Of a stretch of DNA of 12,524 nucleotides, positions 1-8,100 are shown piece by piece (within the stretch, counting starts at the first letter, position 1; each line of letters starts with the position of its first letter). A model generated the notes under the pieces. The model was not told the origin of the DNA and searched no databases. It saw only the letters and a list, made by a program, of their open reading frames with translations. The DNA comes from an uncultured Desulfomonile sp. (GTDB lineage Bacteria; Desulfobacterota; Desulfomonilia; Desulfomonilales; Desulfomonilaceae). The position numbers were made by a program, and so were the translations under genes. The stretch is taken from contig CALDNG010000239.1 of NCBI GenBank assembly GCA_937915285.1, positions 1 to 12,524 on the forward strand, read 5' to 3'.

Positions 1-96
1 TTTGGGACTGAGCATTCGCACTGGGTTAAAGAAAACGCGCTTGTCTTTCATCTGGACAGACCTCCTGAATACTTGATTGCATATAGATCATGGTAA
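1..96 (+). CDS. C-terminal tail of an unrecognised protein
   Basis: An open frame runs from the first base to a TAA at 94-96 and gives 31 residues, beginning FGTEHSHWVKEN and ending YLIAYRSW. Its start and most of its length lie outside the window. Residue composition is protein-like (aromatic residues and charged residues evenly spread), and it is followed at once by AT-rich non-coding sequence, so it is probably the real end of a gene. I do not recognise the family and 31 residues are too few to assign one. Confidence 0.5.
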   Translation, partial: FGTEHSHWVKENALVFHLDRPPEYLIAYRSW

Positions 97-107
97 AACT
101 TTAAGAT

Positions 108-173
108 TACAAAATAGTAGCGTCTCCGGCATCCACTCCATGACTGGAACCACAGGATATGCTCTATTTTGTA
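108..173. repeat. 10-bp perfect inverted repeat bounding a 66-bp segment
   Basis: TACAAAATAG at 108-117 is matched exactly in inverse orientation by CTATTTTGTA at 164-173, with 46 bases between. It begins 11 bases after the stop codon of the upstream gene. The span is too wide and lacks the GC-rich stem and T-run of an intrinsic terminator. It could be a transcript-folding element or the ends of a tiny mobile-element remnant. No target-site duplication is evident. Confidence 0.5.
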
Positions 174-195
174 TTATTGTCGCAGGTTGGACATA

Positions 196-271
196 AGGCA
201 AAACTGCCTCGATTCTTGAAAAACAGTTTATATCACTGTTCAGGGGACTTGAGAAAACCTTTTCCCCTGAA
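196..271 (+). other. Three consecutive hairpins, the last a 9-bp stem
   Basis: AGGCA/TGCCT (196-200 with 205-209, 4-base loop), AACAGT/ACTGTT (222-227 with 235-240, 7-base loop) and TTCAGGGGA/TCCCCTGAA (239-247 with 263-271, 15-base loop) follow one another. The third is the strongest and could stop transcription coming from the upstream gene, but no run of T follows it. Without the T-run I call it structure rather than a definite terminator. Confidence 0.4.
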
Positions 272-296
272 TCAACAAATTAAAATAGCGTGACTT

Positions 297-333
297 CGAC
301 TTCTTAATGTAGCGATTCGTGAACGAGGAGTCG
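297..333 (+). other. Hairpin with 9-bp RNA stem
   Basis: CGACTTCTT (297-305) can pair with GAGGAGTCG (325-333) as RNA through seven Watson-Crick and two G-U pairs, closing a 19-base loop. It continues the series of hairpins seen from 196 onwards. The G-U pairs mean the stem would form only in the plus-strand transcript, which hints at an RNA-level function, but this is a weak hint. Confidence 0.3.
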
Positions 334-426
334 GCAAAATCTCCATCAATAACAGTTAAGCAAAATAACAAAATATGTCCCGTGTGACAAGTTTTAAGAC
401 GTTATGGGCGTAACCGGGTGTTTGAA

Positions 427-465
427 GACCAGGCGGACCAGGAAAACAAAAAGGCCTTGACCAGG
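427..465. repeat. Three copies of GACCAGG
   Basis: GACCAGG occurs at 427-433, 436-442 and 459-465. The second and third copies are each followed by an A-rich stretch containing GAAAAC or AAAAC. The surrounding 350-720 region looks non-coding on both strands. The repeats may be part of a dispersed extragenic element, or chance low complexity. Confidence 0.35.
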
Positions 466-758
466 CAAGAAAACCATGGGCCTCAGCTAAAACCTCATAA
501 ATCATAATGGTAAAAAGCAATGTAGGGACGCTTGGGTGAGACGACACTACGACGGACGATGCGTCTGGCTTGGGTAACGCACCGGGGGGAAGCAGAAAAG
601 ATATGAAATGAGACCGGGCGGTGTATCGAGTCGATTTAAGTTGAGCAATTAGTGTGCCATGCTCCAGTCGAAGGGCCGGCAAAGCTTGCAGGCTCACAGA
701 TGGCCCTTAAGAGCCACTTCTATCGAACACCGGAGTCTAGGGCTGTCGCAACTTCTTG

Positions 759-775
759 TGTCAATTTTTTTGACA
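759..775. promoter_or_regulatory. Perfect 6-bp inverted repeat upstream of the dehydrogenase gene
   Basis: TGTCAA (759-764) and TTGACA (770-775) are exact inverse copies separated by five T residues. The symmetric 17-bp site lies about 90 bases before the dehydrogenase start, close to the predicted promoter, which is where an operator or activator site would lie. TTGACA is also a perfect -35 hexamer, but no good -10 hexamer lies 16-18 bases after it. No regulator is identified. Confidence 0.3.
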
Positions 776-798
776 GTTTGTAAAAAAGACTTTTTGTA

Positions 799-826
799 TT
801 GGATGTAGAGACGATTCTGTTGTAAT
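799..826 (+). promoter_or_regulatory. Possible sigma-70-type promoter for the dehydrogenase gene
   Basis: TTGGAT (799-804, 4 of 6 to consensus) and TGTAAT (821-826, 5 of 6) are separated by 16 bases and would start transcription near 833, leaving a leader of about 32 bases. A second -10-like TATAAA at 836-841 has no matching -35. The region is strongly AT-rich, so chance matches are likely. Confidence 0.3.
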
Positions 827-852
827 AAATGATACTATAAATTGGTTTACAA

Positions 853-857
853 AAGGA
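853..857 (+). promoter_or_regulatory. Ribosome binding site fixing a TTG start
   Basis: AAGGA lies 7 bases before the TTG at 865. The frame is closed by a TAA at 838-840 and has no ATG or GTG between, so this site supports TTG as the true start of the dehydrogenase. Confidence 0.6.
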
Positions 858-864
858 TAAACTC

Positions 865-1818
865 TTGAAAGCTTTAGTTTTTGATGGAAAGTTAAGTCTC
901 AGGCGGATTGACAAACCGGTTCCAGCTCGTAACGAGGCTTTGATCAAGATTCTGTTGGCCGGTATATGCAAGACTGACATTGAAATAGTCAAGGGTTACA
1001 TGAATTTCAAGGGTGTACTGGGACATGAGTTCGTGGGCCTGGTGGAGGAATCCGCTAACCCTGACCTTATAGGAAAACGTGTTGTGGGGGAGATCAACAT
1101 TGGATGCGGCGTCTGCGATCAGTGTGCCAAGGGAATGGAGCGACATTGTGGAACCAGGTCTGTTCTGGGTATTTCTGCAAAGGACGGAGTCTTTGCCGAG
1201 TACGTATGTCTGCCAGAATCCAACCTTCACGTAGTTTCCGAAAAAATATCGGACGATGCTGCTGTTTTCACCGAACCATTGGCTGCAGCCATCGAGATCA
1301 TGGAACAGATTCATGTTGATCCTTCAACAAGAGCGCTCATCATTGGGGACGGCCGTCTTGGTCTGCTTATATGCATGGTCCTAAGGCTTACCGGTTGTTC
1401 CATAACTGTTTTGGGTAAACACCCCGACAAAATGAGACTGTTCGAGAACTATTCAGCCGCTGCGGTCCATTTTGATGACACTGAAAAACTTGATAGAAAG
1501 TACGATTTGGTGGTTGAAGCGTCAGGTAGCCCCTCGGGTTGGAACTCAGCCATCAGGCATGTTGCTCCCAGGGGAGTAATTGCCTTGAAAAGCACCTATC
1601 ACGGAGAGTTCAATTTCAATCCGGCTCCGCTGGTCATTAATGAAATAACTGTGACAGGTTCGAGGTGTGGTCCTTTTGCGCCGGCCTTGCGACTTATGGA
1701 ATCAGGACTGGTTGATCCTACACCCCTGATTTCAGAGGTTCACGCTCTCGAAGACTCAGAGCGAGCATTTGAAATTGCGGGACGTTCAAAAAGTCTGAAG
1801 ATTCTTGTCAGAATGTGA
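865..1818 (+). CDS. Zinc-dependent medium-chain alcohol dehydrogenase family protein
   Basis: A 317-residue medium-chain dehydrogenase/reductase, slightly shorter than the usual 340-350. The likely catalytic zinc ligands are Cys35 (GICKTD), His54-Glu55 (GHE) and Glu137 (TEPLAA). The structural zinc lobe is complete with Cys81, Cys84, Cys87 and Cys95. The Rossmann fold starts with GDGRLG (161-166). At the end of the second Rossmann strand (TVLGKH, 181-186) there is no acidic residue and a Lys follows, which suggests NADP(H) rather than NAD(H); this is inference. The SRCGPFAPALRL segment near the C-terminus matches, from memory, a small MDR subgroup of unknown substrate. The TTG start is chosen because it has an AAGGA site and because the first in-frame ATG (residue 46) would remove catalytic Cys35. 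It appears monocistronic, with 153 bases before the kinase gene. The family is near certain; the substrate alcohol or polyol cannot be told. Confidence 0.9.
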   Translation: MKALVFDGKLSLRRIDKPVPARNEALIKILLAGICKTDIEIVKGYMNFKGVLGHEFVGLVEESANPDLIGKRVVGEINIGCGVCDQCAKGMERHCGTRSVLGISAKDGVFAEYVCLPESNLHVVSEKISDDAAVFTEPLAAAIEIMEQIHVDPSTRALIIGDGRLGLLICMVLRLTGCSITVLGKHPDKMRLFENYSAAAVHFDDTEKLDRKYDLVVEASGSPSGWNSAIRHVAPRGVIALKSTYHGEFNFNPAPLVINEITVTGSRCGPFAPALRLMESGLVDPTPLISEVHALEDSERAFEIAGRSKSLKILVRM

Positions 1819-1887
1819 GAGTGTTTTCTGTTTACTTGATTTATATTTAGGTATTGATTCGGAAAGTACGGTATTTTGATGATACTT

Positions 1888-1901
1888 GTGTCGTGTGACA
1901 C
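1888..1901. other. Small hairpin between the dehydrogenase and kinase genes
   Basis: GTGTC (1888-1892) and GACAC (1897-1901) form a 5-bp stem with a 4-base loop. No T-run follows, so it is not a convincing terminator. It may be an operator half-site pair for the kinase gene, or chance. The rest of the 1819-1971 gap holds no clear promoter. Confidence 0.2.
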
Positions 1902-1971
1902 CCACCTCCGGATTTAATTGCCCTTACCCCAGAATTATGTAAACTGATTTCCGAAGAAATGATTTTCAGGT

Positions 1972-4900
1972 ATGTCGACAGAAGAAATCTCACGAATGGG
2001 TGAAAGTAAAATTTCACAAGCCCTCGCCCGGGGCATCTTCAATTCTTGGGTCCCGATCTTAGCGGTTTTTTCTGCCCTGGTCATAAGCACCGGCTATTTG
2101 ATGTTCAAGCTTTATGTCACTACCGACCTCCTGGTTGAAAACACAAGGAAATCATTGATTAAGGATGTCAAGAGCAAGTGCAGGTTGCTCGACGAATTCT
2201 TTGCTCAAAGACTAAATGACATCGATTCTCTGTCGAACAGCAACATATTTTCAAGCTACTATCATTCAAAACTGCTGGGAATGTCAAAAGAATACGGTCT
2301 GTTTGCTCTCGGGTTGCTGATGGAGGAGGAACTCGACAGACGCCTGGAATCAGTCAGAGATTCCGGGATGCAGGTGTTCGTCGCAGGAGTCTTTTACGAG
2401 TTTGAAAATTCGGAAGCTATTGCCAAGTCTCATGGACTCAACTTCCAAGAGTGGGTCGACCCTCAGATTTTCGAGGGATTTGTTGCCTCTAAATCTGCAG
2501 AGCCCAAACTTCATGCTATTTGCCGAAACTCTACCTGCCGAATATTCATTACGAAGCCGGTTGTCTATGAGCACATTGAGAGAGGCCTTCTTGCTCTGGA
2601 GATTTCGGGCGAGATCATTGACCAGAAGGTCAGGGAGGACGTGCCACAGGATTACGAGAGTTGGTCCGGGCTTTTCGACGACAATGGAACCGTTCTGGTA
2701 GGGCCTGCTGGAACGGTAGGTCGGCCGGTAAGCGGGTTATTCGGTGTTCCGGTGGGACCGGATAAGACTGATTTGCCGGTTAGCACAAAATCTTTGGAAC
2801 AGGCCGGACCGGCTATGGAAGCCAACCTTTTCCTGGGTAAACTGGAAGTCAACTCCTGGACCGCATTCAGGATCGTCCCAAGCTCGGTGTTTGGACGAGG
2901 ACCGTCATACGTAGCATGGATCACATGGTTTTTTCTCTTCATACTCAGCGCTTTGCTGCTGATTGCCCTGGTAATAAGGAGCCTAAGGCGTCGGAGCCAA
3001 ATTTACAGGCAATTGAAAAATGCTCATGACGAACTCGAACACAGGGTTCAGGAAAGAACCTCGGCTCTGGCTTCCGCTAATCAGGAACTCGTTTCTGAAA
3101 TCAGGGAGAGAAAGCAGGCCCAGAAAAAACTATATCAGCAGGCTCAGGTGCTAGCCTCCATCACAGACTCATTGCTCATAATATCCCGGGAAATGAAAAT
3201 CATTTTCTCGAATGAGGCTTCGAGGGAAATCTTTGATGTTGGAGACCCTGATAAAATTAACTCACACTTCTGCTATGAGATTCTGAGACATTCTCCGAAT
3301 CTTTGTGACGAATGTCCGGTCGTGGACGTACTGGAAGATGAAAAGCCCCATAAATCAGTGATGTGTTATGTGGGCAAGGACGGTAGGGAATCATGGTTTC
3401 ACAATAACGCATTCCCCTATTACGACGATTCAGGTGAACTCCTTGGAGCCATCCTGCTCAGCACCGATTATTCCATACAGAAGGAGACCGAGAAGGCTCT
3501 GAATTATGCTAGGGAGCAGGCGGAAGCAGCCAGCATTTCCAAGAGCGAGTTCCTGATGCGGATGAGTCACGAAATCAGGACTCCGATGTATGCGGTCCTG
3601 GGTACACTAGACCTTATACTGGACTATGAAAACCAATTACAGCACAGAGACCTGTTGATGAACGCAAAACTCGCCGCGGAATCACTTCAGGGGGTTTTGA
3701 ACGACATACTGGATTTTTCAAAAGTTGAGGCCCAACGCATTGACATCTTATGCAATGAGTTCTCCCTGCGACACCTGGTTGAGCAGGTCGTGGACACACT
3801 AAATCTCAGGGCACGGGAAAAAAACATAGAGCTTGTTGCCCACTACCTTTGTGATGTGCCTGACCAGGTCCTGGGTGATGATTTGAGAATCAGGCAGATA
3901 CTGACCAATTTGTTGGGTAACAGCATCAAATTCACTCACAGTGGCGAAATATTTCTCAAGGTAGAGTATTTTGAGGACAAGTCGACAGACGGACACTTCA
4001 GTTTTGAGGTCACAGATACCGGGATCGGAATAGCCTCGGAAAACCTGGAAAAAATATTTGATCCCTTTGACCAGGCGGAAGGGTTTGTGGCAAGGACCTA
4101 CGGTGGGACCGGTCTGGGACTTTCAATCACGAAATCCCTGGTAGAACTGATGGGTGGTAGAATCCTGGTTGAAAGTGAGGTCGGAAAAGGTAGTTCATTC
4201 CGCGTCACAATCCCTCTGAAACTCACCAGAGGTGGGGACGGGGTTACGGATGAATGCCAGATCTCGGCTGAAGGAGAAATTGTTCTGATCTTGGACGACA
4301 ACAGGAAGAGCGCTGAGACCTTAAAAGCCAATCTAGACCGACTTGGCTTTGATTCACGGGTTGAGTGTGATCCGTCCAAGCTGTCGGAATTAATTGAGCA
4401 ACACTTTCAGGCATCTCGGCGTCCCAGCTATATATTCATCGACCACGAGATGCCAGGCCTCGACGGAATCGCTGTCCTGAAAAGCTTGAATGAATTTCAC
4501 AATGTCTGCAAAGTCTTTATGGCCCATCCAGCCCAGTTGGCTGCAATCGAGGAAGCAAAGGCCAATGGAGCCGATCATTTCCTGTCAAAACCATTCAAGC
4601 TTAACGAAATAATAAAACTTTTCGATTCTTCCAGTGATGTGGCGGCGATTGGGGGCACACTAACCGGACACAAACCTCAACCGGAAATGCCCATAAGACT
4701 AGATGATGAGGCTCGTAGCGCTATAAGAATATTGTTGGCCGAAGACAACACTGTTAACCAAAAACTCATTCAGAGGACTCTCGAAAAGAAAAAATTCACC
4801 GTGGTGACTTCAAACAATGGGGTAGAGGCGGTGGAAAGATTCAAATCCGAGCCTTTTGATCTGGTGCTAATGGATTTGCAAATGCCTGTTCTGGATGGTT

Positions 4901-5103
4901 TAAACGCCACCAGGATGATCAGGCAATTCGAGATGGGGAAAAAACGTCGAACTCCGATAGTTGCCATGACTGCCCATGCTTTTCAGGAGACACAGAGTGT
5001 TTGCGTTGAAGCAGGAATGGACCACTACTTGTCTAAACCAATATCAGGCCGGCTTCTCATAGAAAAAATAGAATCAATCCTGGCAGGAAGTCACACAATG
5101 TGA
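1972..5103 (+). CDS. Membrane-bound hybrid sensor histidine kinase (PAS, HisKA, HATPase, two receiver domains)
   Basis: A 1043-residue hybrid kinase. Order: membrane segment about 27-48; extracytoplasmic sensor region about 50-310, probably Cache-like by position and including an LGMSKEYGL segment; second membrane segment about 314-335; coiled coil about 344-392; PAS domain about 395-505 with Cys434, Cys445, Cys448 and Cys465; HisKA with phospho-accepting His533 in SHEIRTP; HATPase with N-box Asn650, DTGIGI (682-687) and GGTGLGLSI (711-719). Receiver 1 (about 768-885) keeps Asp775-Asp776, Asp824 and Lys873, but has no Thr/Ser at the switch position (VFMAHP). Receiver 2 (about 917-1037) is complete: Glu924-Asp925, Asp968, Thr1000, Lys1022. 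No HPt domain is present, so phosphate probably passes to a separate HPt protein or stays in receiver 2. No response regulator is adjacent and the signal is unknown. ATG at 1972 is the first possible start after an in-frame stop, but its ribosome site is poor; the ATG at residue 9 is an alternative. Confidence 0.95.
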   Translation: MSTEEISRMGESKISQALARGIFNSWVPILAVFSALVISTGYLMFKLYVTTDLLVENTRKSLIKDVKSKCRLLDEFFAQRLNDIDSLSNSNIFSSYYHSKLLGMSKEYGLFALGLLMEEELDRRLESVRDSGMQVFVAGVFYEFENSEAIAKSHGLNFQEWVDPQIFEGFVASKSAEPKLHAICRNSTCRIFITKPVVYEHIERGLLALEISGEIIDQKVREDVPQDYESWSGLFDDNGTVLVGPAGTVGRPVSGLFGVPVGPDKTDLPVSTKSLEQAGPAMEANLFLGKLEVNSWTAFRIVPSSVFGRGPSYVAWITWFFLFILSALLLIALVIRSLRRRSQIYRQLKNAHDELEHRVQERTSALASANQELVSEIRERKQAQKKLYQQAQVLASITDSLLIISREMKIIFSNEASREIFDVGDPDKINSHFCYEILRHSPNLCDECPVVDVLEDEKPHKSVMCYVGKDGRESWFHNNAFPYYDDSGELLGAILLSTDYSIQKETEKALNYAREQAEAASISKSEFLMRMSHEIRTPMYAVLGTLDLILDYENQLQHRDLLMNAKLAAESLQGVLNDILDFSKVEAQRIDILCNEFSLRHLVEQVVDTLNLRAREKNIELVAHYLCDVPDQVLGDDLRIRQILTNLLGNSIKFTHSGEIFLKVEYFEDKSTDGHFSFEVTDTGIGIASENLEKIFDPFDQAEGFVARTYGGTGLGLSITKSLVELMGGRILVESEVGKGSSFRVTIPLKLTRGGDGVTDECQISAEGEIVLILDDNRKSAETLKANLDRLGFDSRVECDPSKLSELIEQHFQASRRPSYIFIDHEMPGLDGIAVLKSLNEFHNVCKVFMAHPAQLAAIEEAKANGADHFLSKPFKLNEIIKLFDSSSDVAAIGGTLTGHKPQPEMPIRLDDEARSAIRILLAEDNTVNQKLIQRTLEKKKFTVVTSNNGVEAVERFKSEPFDLVLMDLQMPVLDGLNATRMIRQFEMGKKRRTPIVAMTAHAFQETQSVCVEAGMDHYLSKPISGRLLIEKIESILAGSHTM

Positions 5104-5156
5104 TTGGCCTCTGTATAAGAGTCATGTCACGGAACTGATCAATTCCAAGGCCCGTC
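5104..5156. other. Short convergent intergenic gap with imperfect palindrome
   Basis: The kinase gene and the minus-strand operon end head-on with 53 bases between. The gap holds an imperfect palindrome GGAACTGATCAATTCC (5131-5146, 14 of 16 symmetric). I see no GC-rich stem with a T-run in either direction, so termination of both transcripts is unexplained by an obvious intrinsic terminator. Confidence 0.3.
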
Positions 5157-8100
5157 TCAAATGGCTTGCCGATTCCTTGATGGGTAAAGATCACAGGACT
5201 CCTTGATGCACTCCTTCTGAATCAGACTCTGCGAGCAAACCAGTCGCTGATCGGCAGGCAGGTGAATGCCCAGAATGGATCCTGAAAGTTCTGAAGCCTT
5301 GCGCAGGCAGTTGTAACATTCGCGCTGACAGCATCTAGCGGCTGCAAATAGTGATGTGGCATTTGTGGCTTCAGATACTGCTCTCATCACGGATTGCCGT
5401 TCCTGAGGCGTCAAGGGTGTCGCATTAAGAATTATTGAAAAAGCTATGCCAACCCCTGCAGCAGCCCCGCAAACCCCTAAAGACGCGCATGATCCCCCCT
5501 TGACGGTCTGTCCGCGACGTATGGCCTCAAACATGTCTTCAGTCCTCAGAATGCCTCCGCTATTTCTGTAGGATGTCAGGATTATGGCAGGTATGAGACT
5601 GTGATGTTCTGGCCCATTAAGAGGAAATGAAACTCTTCTTATGGTCTTAAGGAGTCCGATCATGTCTTTCTCGGAGGTCTCGAGGCAATATTCATTGATG
5701 CGTGTAAGAGGGTTGGCGCTGTGACAACGGTCGCACACGAAATGATTCTGCTCACAGGCGCTCAAAGAATAAAAAAGTTCGCCGCAAAATTCACAATTGC
5801 GCTGTGAAGCAGTCCCTGAATAGACAATCTGACTTCCACAAATAACGCAACCTGAGAGGCGCAGGGGCCTTTCAGCAAGTTGGGTATCCGTGGAATCGTT
5901 TACGCAGCAGGAGCAGGTCAGGAATTCATCCTGACCCAGAACGCTAAAATCTGTATTGTCGAGTTGCGCCAGGCCGGCTTCTGTCCACGAACCGTTGTTC
6001 CCCTCAAGATAATAGCCTACTTCTCTGACCTCCCCCTTGTTTAGCAAAAGAAAAGGATTCTGACTCACACCCACGAAGTCAAGCGGCCCCTTGTACATCA
6101 AAGTCACCGTTTTGGGATTTGATGGCTTAAAGGCCCGAAAAGTAAGTGAAAAAAAACGATGATCCATTACGTTCCTGTATGGAAATCTGGAGATTATCCC
6201 CGAATTGCAGAAACCGGCATCCTTGATCATCGTGAACAGGTATTCCTGGCGCAAAGCCCCGCCAAGACATTCCCCCGATAAAAGAGGATCTGTTTTTATT
6301 TCGATGGGAGGTTCTGTGTCAGAAACCACGTCAGAAATCACCATGCGGCCCCCGGGCCTGAGCACCCGGAAAACCTCTGACAAAACCTTTCGCTTGTTTC
6401 CAGTCAAGTTTATTACGCAGTTTGATATCACTACGTCAGCAAAGTTGTCGGGCAAAGGGATGTCTTCGAGCATGCCCATCAGGAAGAGGGAATTGCCGAA
6501 CCCCAGGGTCTTCTGAACCTCCGGAGCGGCTGCCACAGCAAGATTTAGCATTTGAGGCGTCATATCAACACCCACGGCCAGCCCACCCGGACCTAGTTTG
6601 CGGCAAGCAATAAAAATCTCGACTCCAGATCCGCAACCCAAATCAACCACTGTTTCGCCCTCTTGCAACTCAGCCAGAGACACCGGACTGCCGCATCCAT
6701 ACATTCTCTTTCTTGCAAATTCAGGAACAAGTTCCGAATCAGAATGGGTCAGTGGGACGGGATTGAGTATCGTTTCATCAGGCTGATCGGCCCTTTGTCC
6801 GTAAAAAGACCGCACAAGAGCGCCGCCTCTGTTCCCTGGTAGTGTCAAAAGGCAGTTAGAATGACAAAAGTTGACATCGGGATCTGCATGACAGTCGTAT
6901 ATTATGTCCCCCATTCTTAACAGAAGTCCGCTATTTGCTGGCGTCCTTAATTTTTCAGCCTCCTTGCCTATGACACGGATGGCTATTTCTCCATGGATTC
7001 TGTGAAAAGGATCCGCTTCAGGGTGGATTGACGAACAGTTGATGTCACAATTCATCAGTATCTGGTCCATGTCCGCACCACCTGTTATTAAGCGCAGCGG
7101 ATCATGGGAAACATCTGGGATCTGATCCAGGGAAAAAGACCTTATTTTTCCGAAAACAGGACTCTCACGCCAGATGTCCTCAAGTCCCTGCCTGAGTTCA
7201 CCGGCGCATAAATGTTTTATCCCAACTGTGGCAGGTGAGGGGTAGACGCATGAGTCCGGTCCAACTGCCAGAGAGTCCCATCCTGCTGATCCGAGGTCAA
7301 ATCTCGTGCCTACATGAGTAAATACCTGAGAGCGTATTGCCTCAACATTGTCAATTGATACTCCCAGTTCATCTGCCAGGTCCATGGCATCGCAGAGACA
7401 TCCGAGGAGTCGATGTTCCTCCGGATGAAGTATTGAGCGACCAACACCAGCTCTTAAATGCCACAGAAAATGGACGTTACCCACTCCTGCATGGTTGGCG
7501 ATTCTAATGAAATCAGTCAGAGCATGAAAGTTGTCGTTGTTCACCGACATTGCCAGGCTGCATCCAAAACCGCCCCGGATAATTTTCGAAACTGAATCCA
7601 TGACGAGTCTAAAGCTACCGAGACCACGGACCGAGTCATGAGTCGTTTCAGAGCCATCCAGGCTGATCTGAAAACTGAGCCTGGCTTTGTCAAGCCGATC
7701 GAACCGGTCTGAATATTTTTCATAGAGCAGGCCATTGGTCAGCACCCCGACCCTCATGCTTTCAATATCGAGCAAAAATTCAAGGATGCTCGCAATGTCA
7801 GGATGGGTGAGTGGTTCCCCTCCCGTCAAAAAAACGACACCAAGCCCAAGTGGCAAGGCATGTTTAACTGTGGCCTTGATTGTGCTCAGTTCGAGCCGCA
7901 GGCTTTGTCCTATTCTGTCGGAAAAGAGACAATGGCTGCATCGTTGATTACATTCGTCAGTGATGTGAAACCATAACTCATGGAGTTTATACAGTTGCTT
8001 ATGATGTCTGCCGTAATAAGGCCTTGGTTCCGGAGCCTTTATCGAAGACAGGAAGGATCTCAGAGAAAAAAGCCTGCTCAAGCTCGCCTCGACTTCATCC

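Larger units (their letters stand above)
97..864. other. 768-base gene-free stretch with several inverted repeats
   Basis: No convincing gene lies here. A 113-codon minus-strand frame (697 to 356, GTG start) exists, but its translation is dominated by P, S, L, F and H with no recognisable domain, so I treat it as chance or a decayed remnant. What the stretch does hold is structure: a 10-bp perfect inverted repeat (108-117 with 164-173), small hairpins at 196-209, 222-240, 239-271 and 297-333, three copies of GACCAGG between 427 and 465, and a 7-bp inverted repeat AAGGGCC/GGCCCTT (671-677 with 702-708). The last 110 bases are AT-rich and carry the promoter region of the dehydrogenase gene. Confidence 0.6.

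Noticed and set aside
239..271. Intrinsic terminator of the upstream gene
   Set aside because: The 9-bp stem is good but no T-run follows on the plus strand and it lies about 140 bases after the stop codon, so it is reported only as a hairpin.
356..697. 113-codon minus-strand open frame
   Set aside because: No domain, biased composition (P, S, L, F, H), and it lies in a structured, gene-free block. Kept only as a possible remnant in the findings.
720..992. 90-codon minus-strand frame over the dehydrogenase promoter and start
   Set aside because: It overlaps a well-supported gene start with a ribosome site and has no recognisable domain.
892..1314. 140-codon minus-strand frame inside the dehydrogenase gene
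   Set aside because: It is antisense to a gene with all zinc and Rossmann motifs intact; a codon-bias shadow.
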